In this document: piece after piece, positions 1-9,000 of the stretch
How the letters are laid out: every line of letters begins with the position of its first letter
Numbering within the stretch: position 1 is the stretch's first letter
Assembly (NCBI RefSeq): GCF_015693305.1
Contig: NZ_CP065140.1
Location: 62,001-126,000, forward strand
Length of the DNA: 64,000 bases
Direction of reading: 5' to 3'
DNA from: Sphingobium sp. Cam5-1
Lineage (GTDB): Bacteria > Pseudomonadota > Alphaproteobacteria > Sphingomonadales > Sphingomonadaceae
Notes under the pieces: generated by a model
The model's input: only the letters and a program-made list of their open reading frames with translations
Told to the model about the DNA's origin: nothing
Database searches by the model: none
Program-made: the position numbers and the translations under genes

Positions 1-572
1 TGCTCAGGTTCAAGGAGGTCCCGGACCGACGCCCAATAGTTGCGCTGACCAATATGGTCGTGCCGATCCTGCACTTTGCGAAAGCAGACCTCGCGGCCAG
101 GTCCGAACGGACCAAGCGACAGCTGGACCCAGATGCTCTCCCCGTGGAGCGTAACATCGCCCGAGACGGCGGGACCGGCCTTGTTTGAGCGAATGTCGAA
201 ACTGCCGTCCTCAAGGGCAAGAGCTGCTGCAAGATGGCGCATGGCCGTCCGGCCTTGGGCATGGAAGAGGCGCTTGGCCGGTGCATCATAGGCGACCCCA
301 CGGACCGCCAGGATCTTGAGCATCGGCCTGCCGCGAAGTTCTTCGACCTGCGCGACACAGGCGCGGCGAAGATCCGCGTCGTCGGTCCGCTGTGCGCCGA
401 TCTGCGACAGGTGGCGCACAAGCAGAATGACGGCGGGGTCGGTTTCGACAGGAAGCCCGGCATTGCGGCAATCGGTGATGGCGGCCTGGATCGCGTGGAG
501 CGAGGTCTCAATCGTGGCCAGTGCGCTCGGGTCTAAGGCCTGGCTGTAGCGGAAGGTGACATCGTAGCTCAT
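1..572 (-). CDS. Conserved hypothetical protein of the mobile backbone (partial, 3' end outside window)
   Basis: The minus-strand frame opens with ATG at 572 behind a good ribosome site (CCGGAGGACGCC) and stays open for 190 codons to the window edge, so the C-terminus is missing. It begins MSYDVTFRYSQALDPSALAT and reads as an ordinary soluble protein with no signal peptide or membrane segment. I do not recognise a domain. Its leader (605-640) carries the same purine-rich block found upstream of the ardC, ParB, Strawberry-notch and Toprim genes further right, which suggests it belongs to the same plasmid/ICE module. The function is unknown. The reading frame is certain because of its length, codon use and ribosome site. 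Confidence 0.8.
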   Translation of the reverse strand, partial: MSYDVTFRYSQALDPSALATIETSLHAIQAAITDCRNAGLPVETDPAVILLVRHLSQIGAQRTDDADLRRACVAQVEELRGRPMLKILAVRGVAYDAPAKRLFHAQGRTAMRHLAAALALEDGSFDIRSNKAGPAVSGDVTLHGESIWVQLSLGPFGPGREVCFRKVQDRHDHIGQRNYWASVRDLLEPE

Positions 573-604
573 GGCGTCCTCCGGAAATTTGAGCGGTGCA
601 TTCG

Positions 605-640
605 CTCGCGCACTCCTTCCCCCTCCCCTTTTCCCCGGGT
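605..640 (-). promoter_or_regulatory. Purine-rich leader block (copy 1)
   Basis: Read on the minus strand, this is an almost pure-purine run (GGGGAAAAGGGGAGGGGGAA) about 40-65 nt before the start at 572. Similar blocks precede five other genes of this module. The rest of the 573-886 gap shows no convincing gene. Confidence 0.45.
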
Positions 641-886
641 ACCGCCTGAATGGCGACATCACCTGCTGAAGACTTGATAGCCACCGTTCCGATGCCGTCG
701 GCGACATGCCGAGGCGCAAACACGGAGAACCGACAGGTGGCGAGCGCCCTCTCCGAGCCAGTTTGTGGCGGGTGGTTCGACCAGGTGGGCGCCAATCAGG
801 GCAACGTCCGTGAAGCTTATGCCGCGCGTCGGCGTCCGCCACGTCCATGGGCGCGCCCAAAACAGCCGTCCCTTGCGACTGACTGA

Positions 887-1129
887 TTAATCCTCGGGAT
901 GCGAAACGGCCTCGTCGAACGACAGGATGAAGATCGTTTGGCCGTGCTCATCTGCGATCTGAATCGAACCGCCAAGATCCAGTACACCACGGCTGATCTC
1001 TTCGCAGATCAACGAACGCGCGCCGGCGATCGCATAATCGCGCGCGGCCGCGAAATCTGGCAACAACACCCCTTCTGGATCAAGGGAAATGCCCGAACGA
1101 TCACGCACGTGGAAATAATAGCGCGCCAT
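887..1129 (-). CDS. DUF6894-type small protein
   Basis: This 80-residue protein starts MARYYFHVRDRSGISLDPEG and ends in an acidic tail. The opening (RYYFHVRDG...DxEG) and the following helix with alternating Asp/Ala are typical of the short DUF6894 proteins common in sphingomonads and rhizobia, whose function is unknown. A much longer open frame continues upstream, but the family start at 1129 fits the normal length. It diverges from the Crp-type regulator at 1187, so the 57-bp gap probably carries both promoters. Confidence 0.75.
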   Translation of the reverse strand: MARYYFHVRDRSGISLDPEGVLLPDFAAARDYAIAGARSLICEEISRGVLDLGGSIQIADEHGQTIFILSFDEAVSHPED

Positions 1130-1186
1130 CGTGAGGTATATACTGCATATGGAATATTGGCTCAGTAACTCAGGCTGGATTATCCG

Positions 1187-1933
1187 TTGAAAAGTCCGCT
1201 CATTCTCAAACTGGGGTCTGTGGAGCATCTCACGGAGCAGGAAGAGGAGCGTGCCAACTCCCTTTGCCGGTCGACCATGACGACGCCGAAGGCGCACGAC
1301 ATTATCTCGGAAGGGACCGATCCGCAGCATGTTCACCTCATTATCGACGGGTGGGCAGCCCGTTATTCGATCACCGCCAACGGCGGTCGTCGAATAACCG
1401 CATTTCTCATCCCGGGTGATTTCTGTGACATACATGTAACGACACTGGCCGCCATGGACCATAGCATCGTTGCTATCACGGATTGCATGGTGGGCTATGT
1501 CGACAAGACAGCGATCGATTCTATCACCCGATCCACGCCACTGCTCACCCGAGCTTTTTGGCGTGCTACCTTGGTTGACGAGGCGATCCTGCGCCGTTGG
1601 CTGGTCAACAGCGGGCGAAAGGATGCTTATGCAAGCACGGCGCACCTGTTATGTGAACTGCACCTGCGACTGAGGATCGTGGGTCGCGCGGAGGAGGATC
1701 GCTTCGATCTGCCGCTCACGCAGCAGGACCTGGCGGATGCCGTCGGCCTGACGAGCGTGCACGTCAATCGCGTGATGAAGCGCCTCAGGGAAGATGGGTT
1801 GATCGAAAGGGAGCAAAACACCATGCGCATATTGGACTTGGCCCGCCTGTGCGAGGTTGCCGAGTTTAATCCGAATTACCTGCATCTACACCATCTCGGC
1901 AAAGGCTGCGGACCCGCAATTTCGGGAAACTGA
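1187..1933 (+). CDS. Crp/Fnr-family transcriptional regulator
   Basis: A 248-residue protein with the two-domain Crp/Fnr layout: an N-terminal cyclic-nucleotide-like beta barrel (about residues 20-140, with motifs such as VHLIIDGWAARY and FLIPGDFCDIH) and a C-terminal winged helix (about 150-230) whose recognition helix lies in LTQQDLADAVGLTSVHVNRV. No Cys cluster typical of Fnr oxygen sensors is seen. Many alphaproteobacterial paralogues of this shape have no assigned ligand, so the signal is unknown. The start is TTG. It may control the downstream gene at 2003 or the divergent DUF6894 gene. Confidence 0.88.
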   Translation: MKSPLILKLGSVEHLTEQEEERANSLCRSTMTTPKAHDIISEGTDPQHVHLIIDGWAARYSITANGGRRITAFLIPGDFCDIHVTTLAAMDHSIVAITDCMVGYVDKTAIDSITRSTPLLTRAFWRATLVDEAILRRWLVNSGRKDAYASTAHLLCELHLRLRIVGRAEEDRFDLPLTQQDLADAVGLTSVHVNRVMKRLREDGLIEREQNTMRILDLARLCEVAEFNPNYLHLHHLGKGCGPAISGN

Positions 1934-2002
1934 GAGGCTCGCGATCAAGCTTGTTGACGCAGTGTATGTTCATGATATGTTCTTTACACGGAGAATTCAG
2001 CC

Positions 2003-2497
2003 ATGTCTCATGCCCAGAGCCTTTTCCTCGCACAATTCGATCTCGACATTACCCTGCGCGATGCAGCCCTCGACGAGCAGAACACACCGTCGCGCCGGAT
2101 GATCGCGAATGCAGCAATCGGCATCCATGTGGAGGACGCCTATTATTCGGTACGCGAACTGCGTGAGGCGGTGAGCTGGATTCATGAAGGTGAGCATGGC
2201 GGCAAGCGGAAGCTTGTCGGCATCCTCAGCAATTCGACGGGCGATGATTTCCAGCGCTGCATTTATTTCTGTCTTGCGGGCCGCGGCGTGGCCGAGATGC
2301 TCGACGACCTCATGTGGCTGGAAGATGTGCTGGAAGGACGGGGCCGTGTGGCCGGCCAGATGCGCCAGCGTCGGGTGCGCATTCGCCCCTTGCGCTCGCC
2401 CTATGTCGGAGACGAACCCGATGGGCCAATGGTCTCGATGGACGAAGATTTCCCGCTGGGGCGATCCTGGTGGATCGATCCTGCGCTCGAGGACTGA
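2003..2497 (+). CDS. Hypothetical protein
   Basis: A 164-residue soluble protein (MSHAQSLFLAQFDLDITLRD...) with no recognised motif, signal peptide or membrane helix. It lies 69 bp after the Crp-type regulator on the same strand and could be its target or operon partner. The start ATG is preceded by GGAGAATTCAGCC, a reasonable ribosome site. Codon use is like the neighbours. Function is unknown. Confidence 0.7.
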   Translation: MSHAQSLFLAQFDLDITLRDAALDEQNTPSRRMIANAAIGIHVEDAYYSVRELREAVSWIHEGEHGGKRKLVGILSNSTGDDFQRCIYFCLAGRGVAEMLDDLMWLEDVLEGRGRVAGQMRQRRVRIRPLRSPYVGDEPDGPMVSMDEDFPLGRSWWIDPALED

Positions 2498-3128
2498 AGC
2501 GGCTTGGGTCGCGGCTTGGGTCAAGGCTGCTGCGTTGCAGCAGCGAACGGGACGAGCCACGTTTTCCGTTTATTGAGCGAATGCCCGTAGCCGCACCGAC
2601 ATATTTTTCTGTGGCAGACCCTGCGCCAAAATAACACCTCGGGGTCTCGCGTCGAATTCATCAGTGCCAGCAAGGCATCTGCGCAGGCAGGCGGAGGCGG
2701 ACTTTCGGCAGCCGCTGGCTTGAAGCCCCCTTCAGAAAAACAACTCCTGTGGCATGATGTTTTATGCATCAAATCTCACTCTTAACAACCATGAAGTGAG
2801 TTTTGTATGATGCTGAGCAGGCCCGCTCGAACCGGGTGGCAGCCTGCGGGAGTTTCATGTGCCGGATCTTATGGTGTCACCGTTCGACAATTGTCCGCCT
2901 GGCGCGAGAAAAATTTCGGAACGGTGCAGCCATGAGCAAGCGCTCGAGCCTGGCGACAAAGAGCCTGCACCGTGGAGCGTTCGCGGCTCATGGCCGCGGT
3001 GCGCTCACGGACCTATTGTGGGATGGCTGCTGCTGACGGTCCGACGGGCTTGCGCGCCAAACGCCCGGGCAGCGGAATCAGGTCCGCATATGCGTTAGCA
3101 ATCAAATATACTTGTAGAGGAGCCAAGC
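2498..3128. other. Intergenic stretch without a supported gene
   Basis: About 630 bp. Only short open frames with poor ribosome sites and atypical composition are present on both strands. A short palindrome (GCTGCTGCGTTGCAGCAGC, around 2527-2545) follows the end of the gene at 2497 and could act as a hairpin, but it lacks a clear U-tract. I see nothing else. Confidence 0.4.
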
Positions 3129-3251
3129 ATGGCCATTGTCGCGATCGTCGTCATTTCGATATTATTGCTGATCCTGTTCTTCGGGGTCACCATCGCGGGC
3201 GGCCGTGCCCACGACCGGCAGAATGCCCGCCGTAAAAGCGATGACCGATAG
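3129..3251 (+). CDS. Small single-pass membrane protein (40 aa)
   Basis: A 40-codon frame that reads MAIVAIVVISILLLILFFGV followed by a short, strongly charged tail (RAHDRQNARRKSDDR). It has a strong ribosome site (AGAGGAG) 6-7 nt before the ATG. The shape is one hydrophobic helix at residues 2-22 with a basic C-terminus, as expected for a small inner-membrane protein or membrane-bound regulator. It is unrelated in frame to any neighbour. Its real existence is likely but its role is unknown. Confidence 0.6.
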   Translation: MAIVAIVVISILLLILFFGVTIAGGRAHDRQNARRKSDDR

Positions 3252-3452
3252 TGACCCAGGAGATATACCGGGTATCGGCGGCGTGAAGCGCTGCCTTTCG
3301 AAGCGATGATGGAGAAGGCACCGATCCATGCGATCGAGATCGCCCTTTTGCCCAAGGTGCCATGTGTAGATGACCGTGTGCGAGAAGCAAGCCTTGACGC
3401 TGTGCCATTCCGATTGCTGATGAATTCGGTAGGACGCCGATGGTCAACCATG

Positions 3453-3671
3453 TCATGCGACCATCTCCAGAATGATGCGATCCATAACCTGCGGATCGGT
3501 CGACACACGATAGGGCTGCAATGGATCGCCAGTGCTCAACACACTTACCCTGCACAGGGACTGGTCGAAAATCTGCTCTGCCACACGCATGGCATTGTCC
3601 CGGCTGCAAAGCATCTGGCGCTTGGGTGACAGGCTTCCCGTATCGACGGCGCGTATCATGTCATGATCCAT
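3453..3671 (-). CDS. Small hypothetical protein
   Basis: A 72-residue frame (MDHDMIRAVDTGSLSPKRQM...) with ordinary composition and no motif. The ribosome site is weak. It could be a genuine short gene or a chance frame, and the call rests on amino-acid composition only. Confidence 0.35.
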   Translation of the reverse strand: MDHDMIRAVDTGSLSPKRQMLCSRDNAMRVAEQIFDQSLCRVSVLSTGDPLQPYRVSTDPQVMDRIILEMVA

Positions 3672-3689
3672 TTCATAGGGGAAGGACAG

Positions 3690-4301
3690 TCAGGCGAACA
3701 CCGTCTTGTGCACTCGTGTGACCGGGATGATTGACCAGGCACGCTCCTTGAGGCGGCTGATCCGGTAAAAACAGCCATTGCCGGGATCGCGCAACACTAC
3801 TCTGCGGCCGCGTTTGCAGACGATAAACTCCTGTGCAACATGTCCGTCGGTAAAGGTCATCGGCTCGGCGAGACGAATGCGATCGCCATCGGCGAGCTTG
3901 CGCGCCCGGCGATCGAGATTCGCGCGGCAACGCGCGCGCCAGTCGAGCGCATAGGCATTCTCGGTCGGACTGAGGAGGTCGAGGATCGAGGATGGGCAGT
4001 CGCTTTCGTACGGCCCCATATTTTCGCTCAGGTCCTTATAGCCGAATTGATGGCCGTCACTGGACCGCGGGTTCCAGCGCACCAGACAGACAACGGCAAA
4101 GACGTTCCCGGGCACGCCATCGACCAGCTCCTGGGCAGCGGCATAATAGGTGCGATTGCGGGGGCAGGACGACGCAAGCACGCGCAGGCCGCGCTTGATC
4201 CCGTCTTCCTGGGTACGCTCGTAGGTAAGCTGGGCATCGAGATAGGCCTTGGCCGACTTGTGGCCGCCCATCGAGCTGAACGGCATGAAGAGCCATCCCA
4301 T
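3690..4301 (-). CDS. Conserved hypothetical protein (DUF6927-like) of the mobile module
   Basis: A 203-residue protein beginning MGWLFMPFSSMGGHKSAKAY. The N-terminal signature (GWLFM, GGHKSAKAYLDAQLTYE) and the tryptophan- and arginine-rich middle resemble small proteins encoded next to ArdC and ParB genes on alphaproteobacterial plasmids and integrative elements. I believe these are grouped as DUF6927, but the family number is from memory. No catalytic motif is visible. It lies just downstream of the ardC 3' fragment on the same strand, which fits one former operon. Confidence 0.6.
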   Translation of the reverse strand: MGWLFMPFSSMGGHKSAKAYLDAQLTYERTQEDGIKRGLRVLASSCPRNRTYYAAAQELVDGVPGNVFAVVCLVRWNPRSSDGHQFGYKDLSENMGPYESDCPSSILDLLSPTENAYALDWRARCRANLDRRARKLADGDRIRLAEPMTFTDGHVAQEFIVCKRGRRVVLRDPGNGCFYRISRLKERAWSIIPVTRVHKTVFA

Positions 4302-4359
4302 AGTGGCGATCCTTCCTTCTGGTTCGAGGGGTTAAAGGGGGCGTAGTCGCCGCAGCCGG

Positions 4360-4680
4360 TCAGGCGGCGAGTGCGGCGGCACGTTCCGGCTCAGAACGAT
4401 CGGCGACGCCATCCTTGGCGGCGAAGCTCTTGAGGTAGGCGAACGCCTGCTCCGCCTTTGCTGCGGCGTGGATGATCGCCGTCTTGTCGCCGCGCAGGAT
4501 CGTCAGCCAATGACCGACATAGCTTGCATGGCTATCGTGCAGGAAGTTTGGCAATCCAAGATCGGCGCAGCACAGCCCTGCCCCGATCTCGGCGACGAGC
4601 TCTTCGAATGCATAGGCCCGGTCGCCGAACCGCTTGCCGAAGGTTCGCGCGAGGCGGCTCGCATGGCCCGACCAGTGACC
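4360..4680 (-). pseudogene. ardC: 3' half of ArdC-type antirestriction gene (DUF1738), split by the insertion
   Basis: Read on the minus strand from about 4680 the frame gives HWSGHASRLARTFGKRFGDR, then AYAFEELVAEIGAGLCCADLG, then HDSHASYVGHWLTILRGDK, ending in AAALAA and a stop at 4360. These are the conserved C-terminal motifs of ArdC/DUF1738 proteins, which pair an ssDNA-binding N-terminal domain with a zincin-like metallopeptidase domain and protect incoming DNA from restriction. The fragment starts exactly where the other half (18108-18733) stops, immediately after the HExxH motif. Joining the two halves restores a normal-length ArdC. Confidence 0.88.
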
Positions 4681-4681
4681 G

Positions 4682-4701
4682 TTATGCCGATATCGGCATA
4701 A
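4682..4701. repeat. Perfect 20-bp palindrome at the left junction
   Basis: TTATGCCGATATCGGCATAA is its own reverse complement and consists of two facing copies of the octamer that recurs in the terminal repeats. It has no counterpart at the right end. It may be a recombinase-binding site or a scar of a previous insertion or circular junction. Confidence 0.7.
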
Positions 4702-4705
4702 GATT

Positions 4706-4790
4706 CATTATGCCGCGTTTAGGATTATGCCGCATGACCGTGCCGAACGCCGGATTTCCGCGGATCAGCGATGCAGCGGGTCGGCATAAT
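4706..4790 (+). repeat. Left terminal inverted repeat of the RIT element
   Basis: It matches the reverse complement of 18025-18109 at about 71 of 85 positions. The octamer TTATGCCG occurs at 4708 and 4725, and inverted at 4782. The spacing of 17 and 57 bp is identical in the right repeat, as expected for ordered recombinase-binding sites. Confidence 0.85.
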
Positions 4791-4856
4791 TCGCGATAGT
4801 TTGGCACATTGATATTTTCCATTGGCCATAATTGAACCCGCGTTTCTGCGGAAAAT

Positions 4857-6008
4857 TCAACGGAGGCCATTGGATGTCGACAGAAGCGAAGTCAGCGTTT
4901 CTTGTGGAGATCGGGTTACCAATTCGGATAGGCTTGGCGGTTGAGAGGGGCATGCCAATGCCCGTTGAATTGCAGTTGCAACATTTTGTGAACTGATCGG
5001 GAATGTTAAAACCGCACCTGCCCCAGACGCCGATATGGCGGTTGCTATAAGGGATTTTTCAAGATCAGCAGGGCAGATGATTTGGGGAACGCCCTGAACC
5101 AGGGCCTGTAATGCCGTACCCAATCCCCCATGATGAACGATCAATCGGCATCCAGGCACTTCAGCACGGAAATCGATCGGCGTTGGGCTCACCTGTAAAT
5201 TGCCCGTCTCAGGATAACGCGCACCGCCAAAATAGGCATATTGTTGCATCGGGACCGCATGGGCCACCTTTATCAGCGGCTGTATGGCTGGATGCTTCAT
5301 GGGCAAATAGATCAAAACCATATCCCTGGAAGGGACAGCATCTTTGGAAGGCGGCTCTATTTCCGGTGACCAGTGAAGAGCTTCATCTCTGCAAAAATTG
5401 TAAGGATCGAGCATTTTGAGCGTGCAGATATAGTTTGCCACGCCTCGCAGCAAGGCGGGGAAATGCACGATATTGCGCTTCGCCACGCGTTCAACGGCGT
5501 CCAGGATGTGCGCACTGGCCAGTTTGATTTGACTTGCATCGCCAGTGGCTAGAAGGGGCGGCAGTTCCGCCCTATCAGGTGGCACGGTCCAACCGTTGCC
5601 GATCACGATGACCGGCAACCTGCCACTCGCCGCAATGTTCAGACTGGGCGCTGCATCCGACAGAATGACCGAAGGCTGCACCTTGCCGATCAAGCGTTCC
5701 CAGGCTCTCACCACCGGTCCCAGCAATTGGGGATCGGCAAAGCCGATCTGGGCCAAGATTTCGGCAAGGGATGAAATTTTGCCGATGCTGGGGCTACGAT
5801 GCAGGAAAATCGGAGCCTGGACGATGGAAAGCCGCCCATCGTCCAATTCCGCGCGGAAGTCGGCGAATTGCATGGTTGCCAAACGGACGTTCCGCATCGC
5901 CGCAACGACCGTCCAGCCCGCCTGAAGATATGTTGCGATAACAGGCCGCAGGCGTTGGATGTGGCCGTTGCCAGCCCCCAACTCCCATCCAATCAGAACG
6001 GACGGCAT
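4857..6008 (-). CDS. GT-B fold glycosyltransferase (UDP-glucuronosyl/MGT-like, GT1-type)
   Basis: A 383-residue protein. The N-terminus (MPSVLIGWELGAGNGHIQRL) has the glycine-rich GxGHIxR loop of the acceptor domain. The C-terminal domain carries IVHHGGLGTALQALVQGVPQ, the donor-nucleotide signature (HHGGxGT...GxP) of GT1/GT28 enzymes. Such enzymes transfer a sugar from an activated nucleotide to a small molecule, lipid or protein in the cytoplasm. It is the last gene of the cargo block, 77 bp after the RTX gene on the same strand. It may modify the RTX protein or a surface component, but that link rests only on position. Confidence 0.8.
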   Translation of the reverse strand: MPSVLIGWELGAGNGHIQRLRPVIATYLQAGWTVVAAMRNVRLATMQFADFRAELDDGRLSIVQAPIFLHRSPSIGKISSLAEILAQIGFADPQLLGPVVRAWERLIGKVQPSVILSDAAPSLNIAASGRLPVIVIGNGWTVPPDRAELPPLLATGDASQIKLASAHILDAVERVAKRNIVHFPALLRGVANYICTLKMLDPYNFCRDEALHWSPEIEPPSKDAVPSRDMVLIYLPMKHPAIQPLIKVAHAVPMQQYAYFGGARYPETGNLQVSPTPIDFRAEVPGCRLIVHHGGLGTALQALVQGVPQIICPADLEKSLIATAISASGAGAVLTFPISSQNVATAIQRALACPSQPPSLSELVTRSPQETLTSLLSTSNGLR

Positions 6009-6085
6009 TCATAATCCGATAGGGGGTTTCCAGAGGCGGGATTGCCGCCTCTGGATTGACATTGATCCGGGAAATTCCCCAAGGC

Positions 6086-9000
6086 CTATCGACCGAACCA
6101 TTTCGAACCTGCCACGAAATCAGCCCGGTTTTCCATCCAGCTCTCATGGCTGGCGAAGTCACTGGTTCCTCGGTCGCCGAAGAAGCCGGCGATGGCTTCG
6201 CTGAGTTGCGATGCCGCCTTGTTAATGGATGCATTCTGCGGGTTCCCGGTGTCGTAGCTTAAGGCCACATCGCTGAACGATCCGGTAGTTCCGTTGGTCC
6301 GGGTAAAGGAGCCGGTGTTGACGGTGAGATTTTCACCCCATTCCCAATTCCGATTGACCGCCGTGCCAGCAAGATCGATCGAGGCGACACCCGCCTTCTG
6401 GAGCGACATGATCTCCTTCTTGTCGACCCGGCCGTTGCCATTCCGATCCCGCCAGACCTTGAACTGCGCGAAATGGTCGTCGGCTGAGGAGAAGATGCCA
6501 TCCCCATTGCTGTCGAACGCACGCAGGCCATCGAGGTCGGATTTCGCGCCATCCTTGTCGCTGGTGAAGCTCAACTCGCCGCCATTGGTAACGGTCCCGT
6601 TGCCGTCCCTGTCGATAAACAGGAAGCCATCATCCTTCCCGATCCAACCCGTCTGATTCTTGATGCCGTCGCCATCCCAGTCGAACGCCACCTTCGTCCT
6701 GCGATTATCGACGAGACTGACGCCATTGCCGTTGAGGTCCAACACGATAGGCGAGGAAATTCCCGCTTGCACGCCACCCTGAAACTCCACGACCTCGATG
6801 CCATAGAGGGAGTCCGAACCTTCATCTCCATCAACGGTGGGATCGTTGTCGGTGATGGTCACGGTGCCATCGATGGTAGCAATCGAAAAACTGGACTGGA
6901 GGCCAGCATAGACCGCGACATCGGCGCTCCCATCCTCACCGGCGAGCAAATCGTTGCCGGCGCCTCCGATCAATCGGTCATCGCCCCAGCCCCCGACGAT
7001 ATAATCCGCACCGCCCATCCCGGAGAGGGCGTTAGCGTAGTCGTTGCCATATATTTCATTGTCGAGATCGTTGCCTGTGCCGTCCAAGGCAGCATCGCCG
7101 CCCAAATACAACCCTTCGACATTGTCGGGCAGAACGAAACTTATGGTGGAGGAGACACCATCCCAACCCTCATCGGCTACCTCGACGATGATATCTCCGG
7201 CATTATCGGCGTAATAGAAATCGCTACCGCTGCCTCCGGCCATCAGGTCCGCGCCGGCGGCGCCGTCGATACTGTCATCGCCATCGCCACCATAAAGACT
7301 ATCGTCTCCAATGCCTCCGATAAGGGTGTCGTTCCCGGTGGTGCCATATATCGGCGGCACAGCGGGCTCATCAGCCATATCCTCCGTGCCCGCAATGGTA
7401 ATCGTGAGAGTCGAGGACGAGGTGGCGCCCGCCGTGTCCGTGACATGATAGTCAGCATTGATGACAAGGCTCTGTCCGGCTTCCAGATAATTATAGCTTG
7501 CGGCAGTGGGATCGAAGCTCCACTGGCCGTTTGCCGCCAGGACCAATCCGTCCACCACATCATCGAGCTTGAACTTCAGAACATCGCCCGCATCAGCATC
7601 GGTCGCCACCAATGTTCCGCGCACGAGCGCAGCGTCCTCAATGGCAGTAGCTGTTGCGGCTTGGGCGACAGGGGATGTATTCCCCATTGCAGCAGAAACA
7701 AGATCGCGAATTTGGGTTCGTGTCCAAATCGTGCCGTCAGCGAATTTGATCGTGCTGATCCCGTGCGTGTTGCCGTCATCCTGCTCGAACTGCTTGGTGA
7801 CATTCACCGATGCCCCGGTCGAGTTGACGGTCACAAGCAAAGCGTCGCCCGATCGGCTGAGAGACACACCATCCGCATTCACATTTGTGAGTTCGAGGGT
7901 GTCGTTGCGGTTGTAGCCGAATCCCCAATCATTGATCTCATCATGACCATCGGCGCTCGAAAAGCGGAATGTACCCGCGCCGCTGCCGCTGACTGTGATA
8001 GTGTCATCGCCACCTGCGCCATTGACGATGAAATTACCGCGCGGAGGTCGAAGAAAGTCAGCCGATGCCGTGCCATTGACGGTCACTTGCGCAGCGGCGA
8101 TCACTGAACTGGCGGCGGCTAGCCAATCGGTCCGCATCATTGCAGTGCCATCGGCGAACAGGATGCGATCGACGCCGTAGCCTTCTCCTACAAGTCCATC
8201 ACCCAGCGAAATCGATCCGGTCTGGTTCGCGAAGGAAAGGGTCAGCCCTGCGCCGTCGTTAGCAATAGCGAATCGCAGATCCGCTGGCGATATACCGGCA
8301 CCCAGTTGCAGGGTGTCGAAGCCGTCGGACGCATCAGAGCCGACGATTGTGTCGTCACCGTCCCCGAGATTCCAGACATAGGTATCGTTGCCTTGGCTTT
8401 CCTGGACACTGTCGTTGCCGCCGCCGCCATCGACAAAATCATTTCCCTTGCCGGGGTTGAAATTCTCGTCGTCTGGGGTGCCGGAAAGATTTTGGTCTGG
8501 CGGGGGAGGTGGAGTTCCAATCGGAGCCGCCTGCAGATAAGTGGCGTTGACATAGTCGCGATACTCATCCGCATAATGTCGCGCTGAAAGATAATTGGCA
8601 CTAAAAGGAAAATCCTTCTTGTATCCCCAGGTGTCGAGCATGATTGGGAGCGAGTTTATACCGAGTGCGGCTTGCGCCAGTTGATCTGACAGGGCCGCCT
8701 GCGTTAGCACCGTGCCGTCAGCAAACGTGATTGAACCAAGCTTTCTGGAATTGCCCGATGTGTCGTAGGTACTCCCGCTAGGACCAATATTTTTACCGTT
8801 TTCCAGAAATGTGATCTGATCACCAGTCTGGCTTATCCGGACGGTGATGAACTGAAGAAATAGGCCATCGTTCCCCGTACCGTATATGCTATGCCCGCCC
8901 GCGATGATCTCGATATCGTCCTGGTTGAGGTTCTGGAGCGCCAGGGTGTAATCGCCGTCGCCCGCGTCGAACTCGACGACATCGCTGCCGCCGCCAGCGC

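Noticed and set aside
6767..8107. A 446-codon plus-strand open frame inside the RTX gene
   Set aside because: It is antisense to the clear RTX coding sequence. Its composition reflects the Asp/Gly repeat codons read backwards, with no ribosome site or domain.
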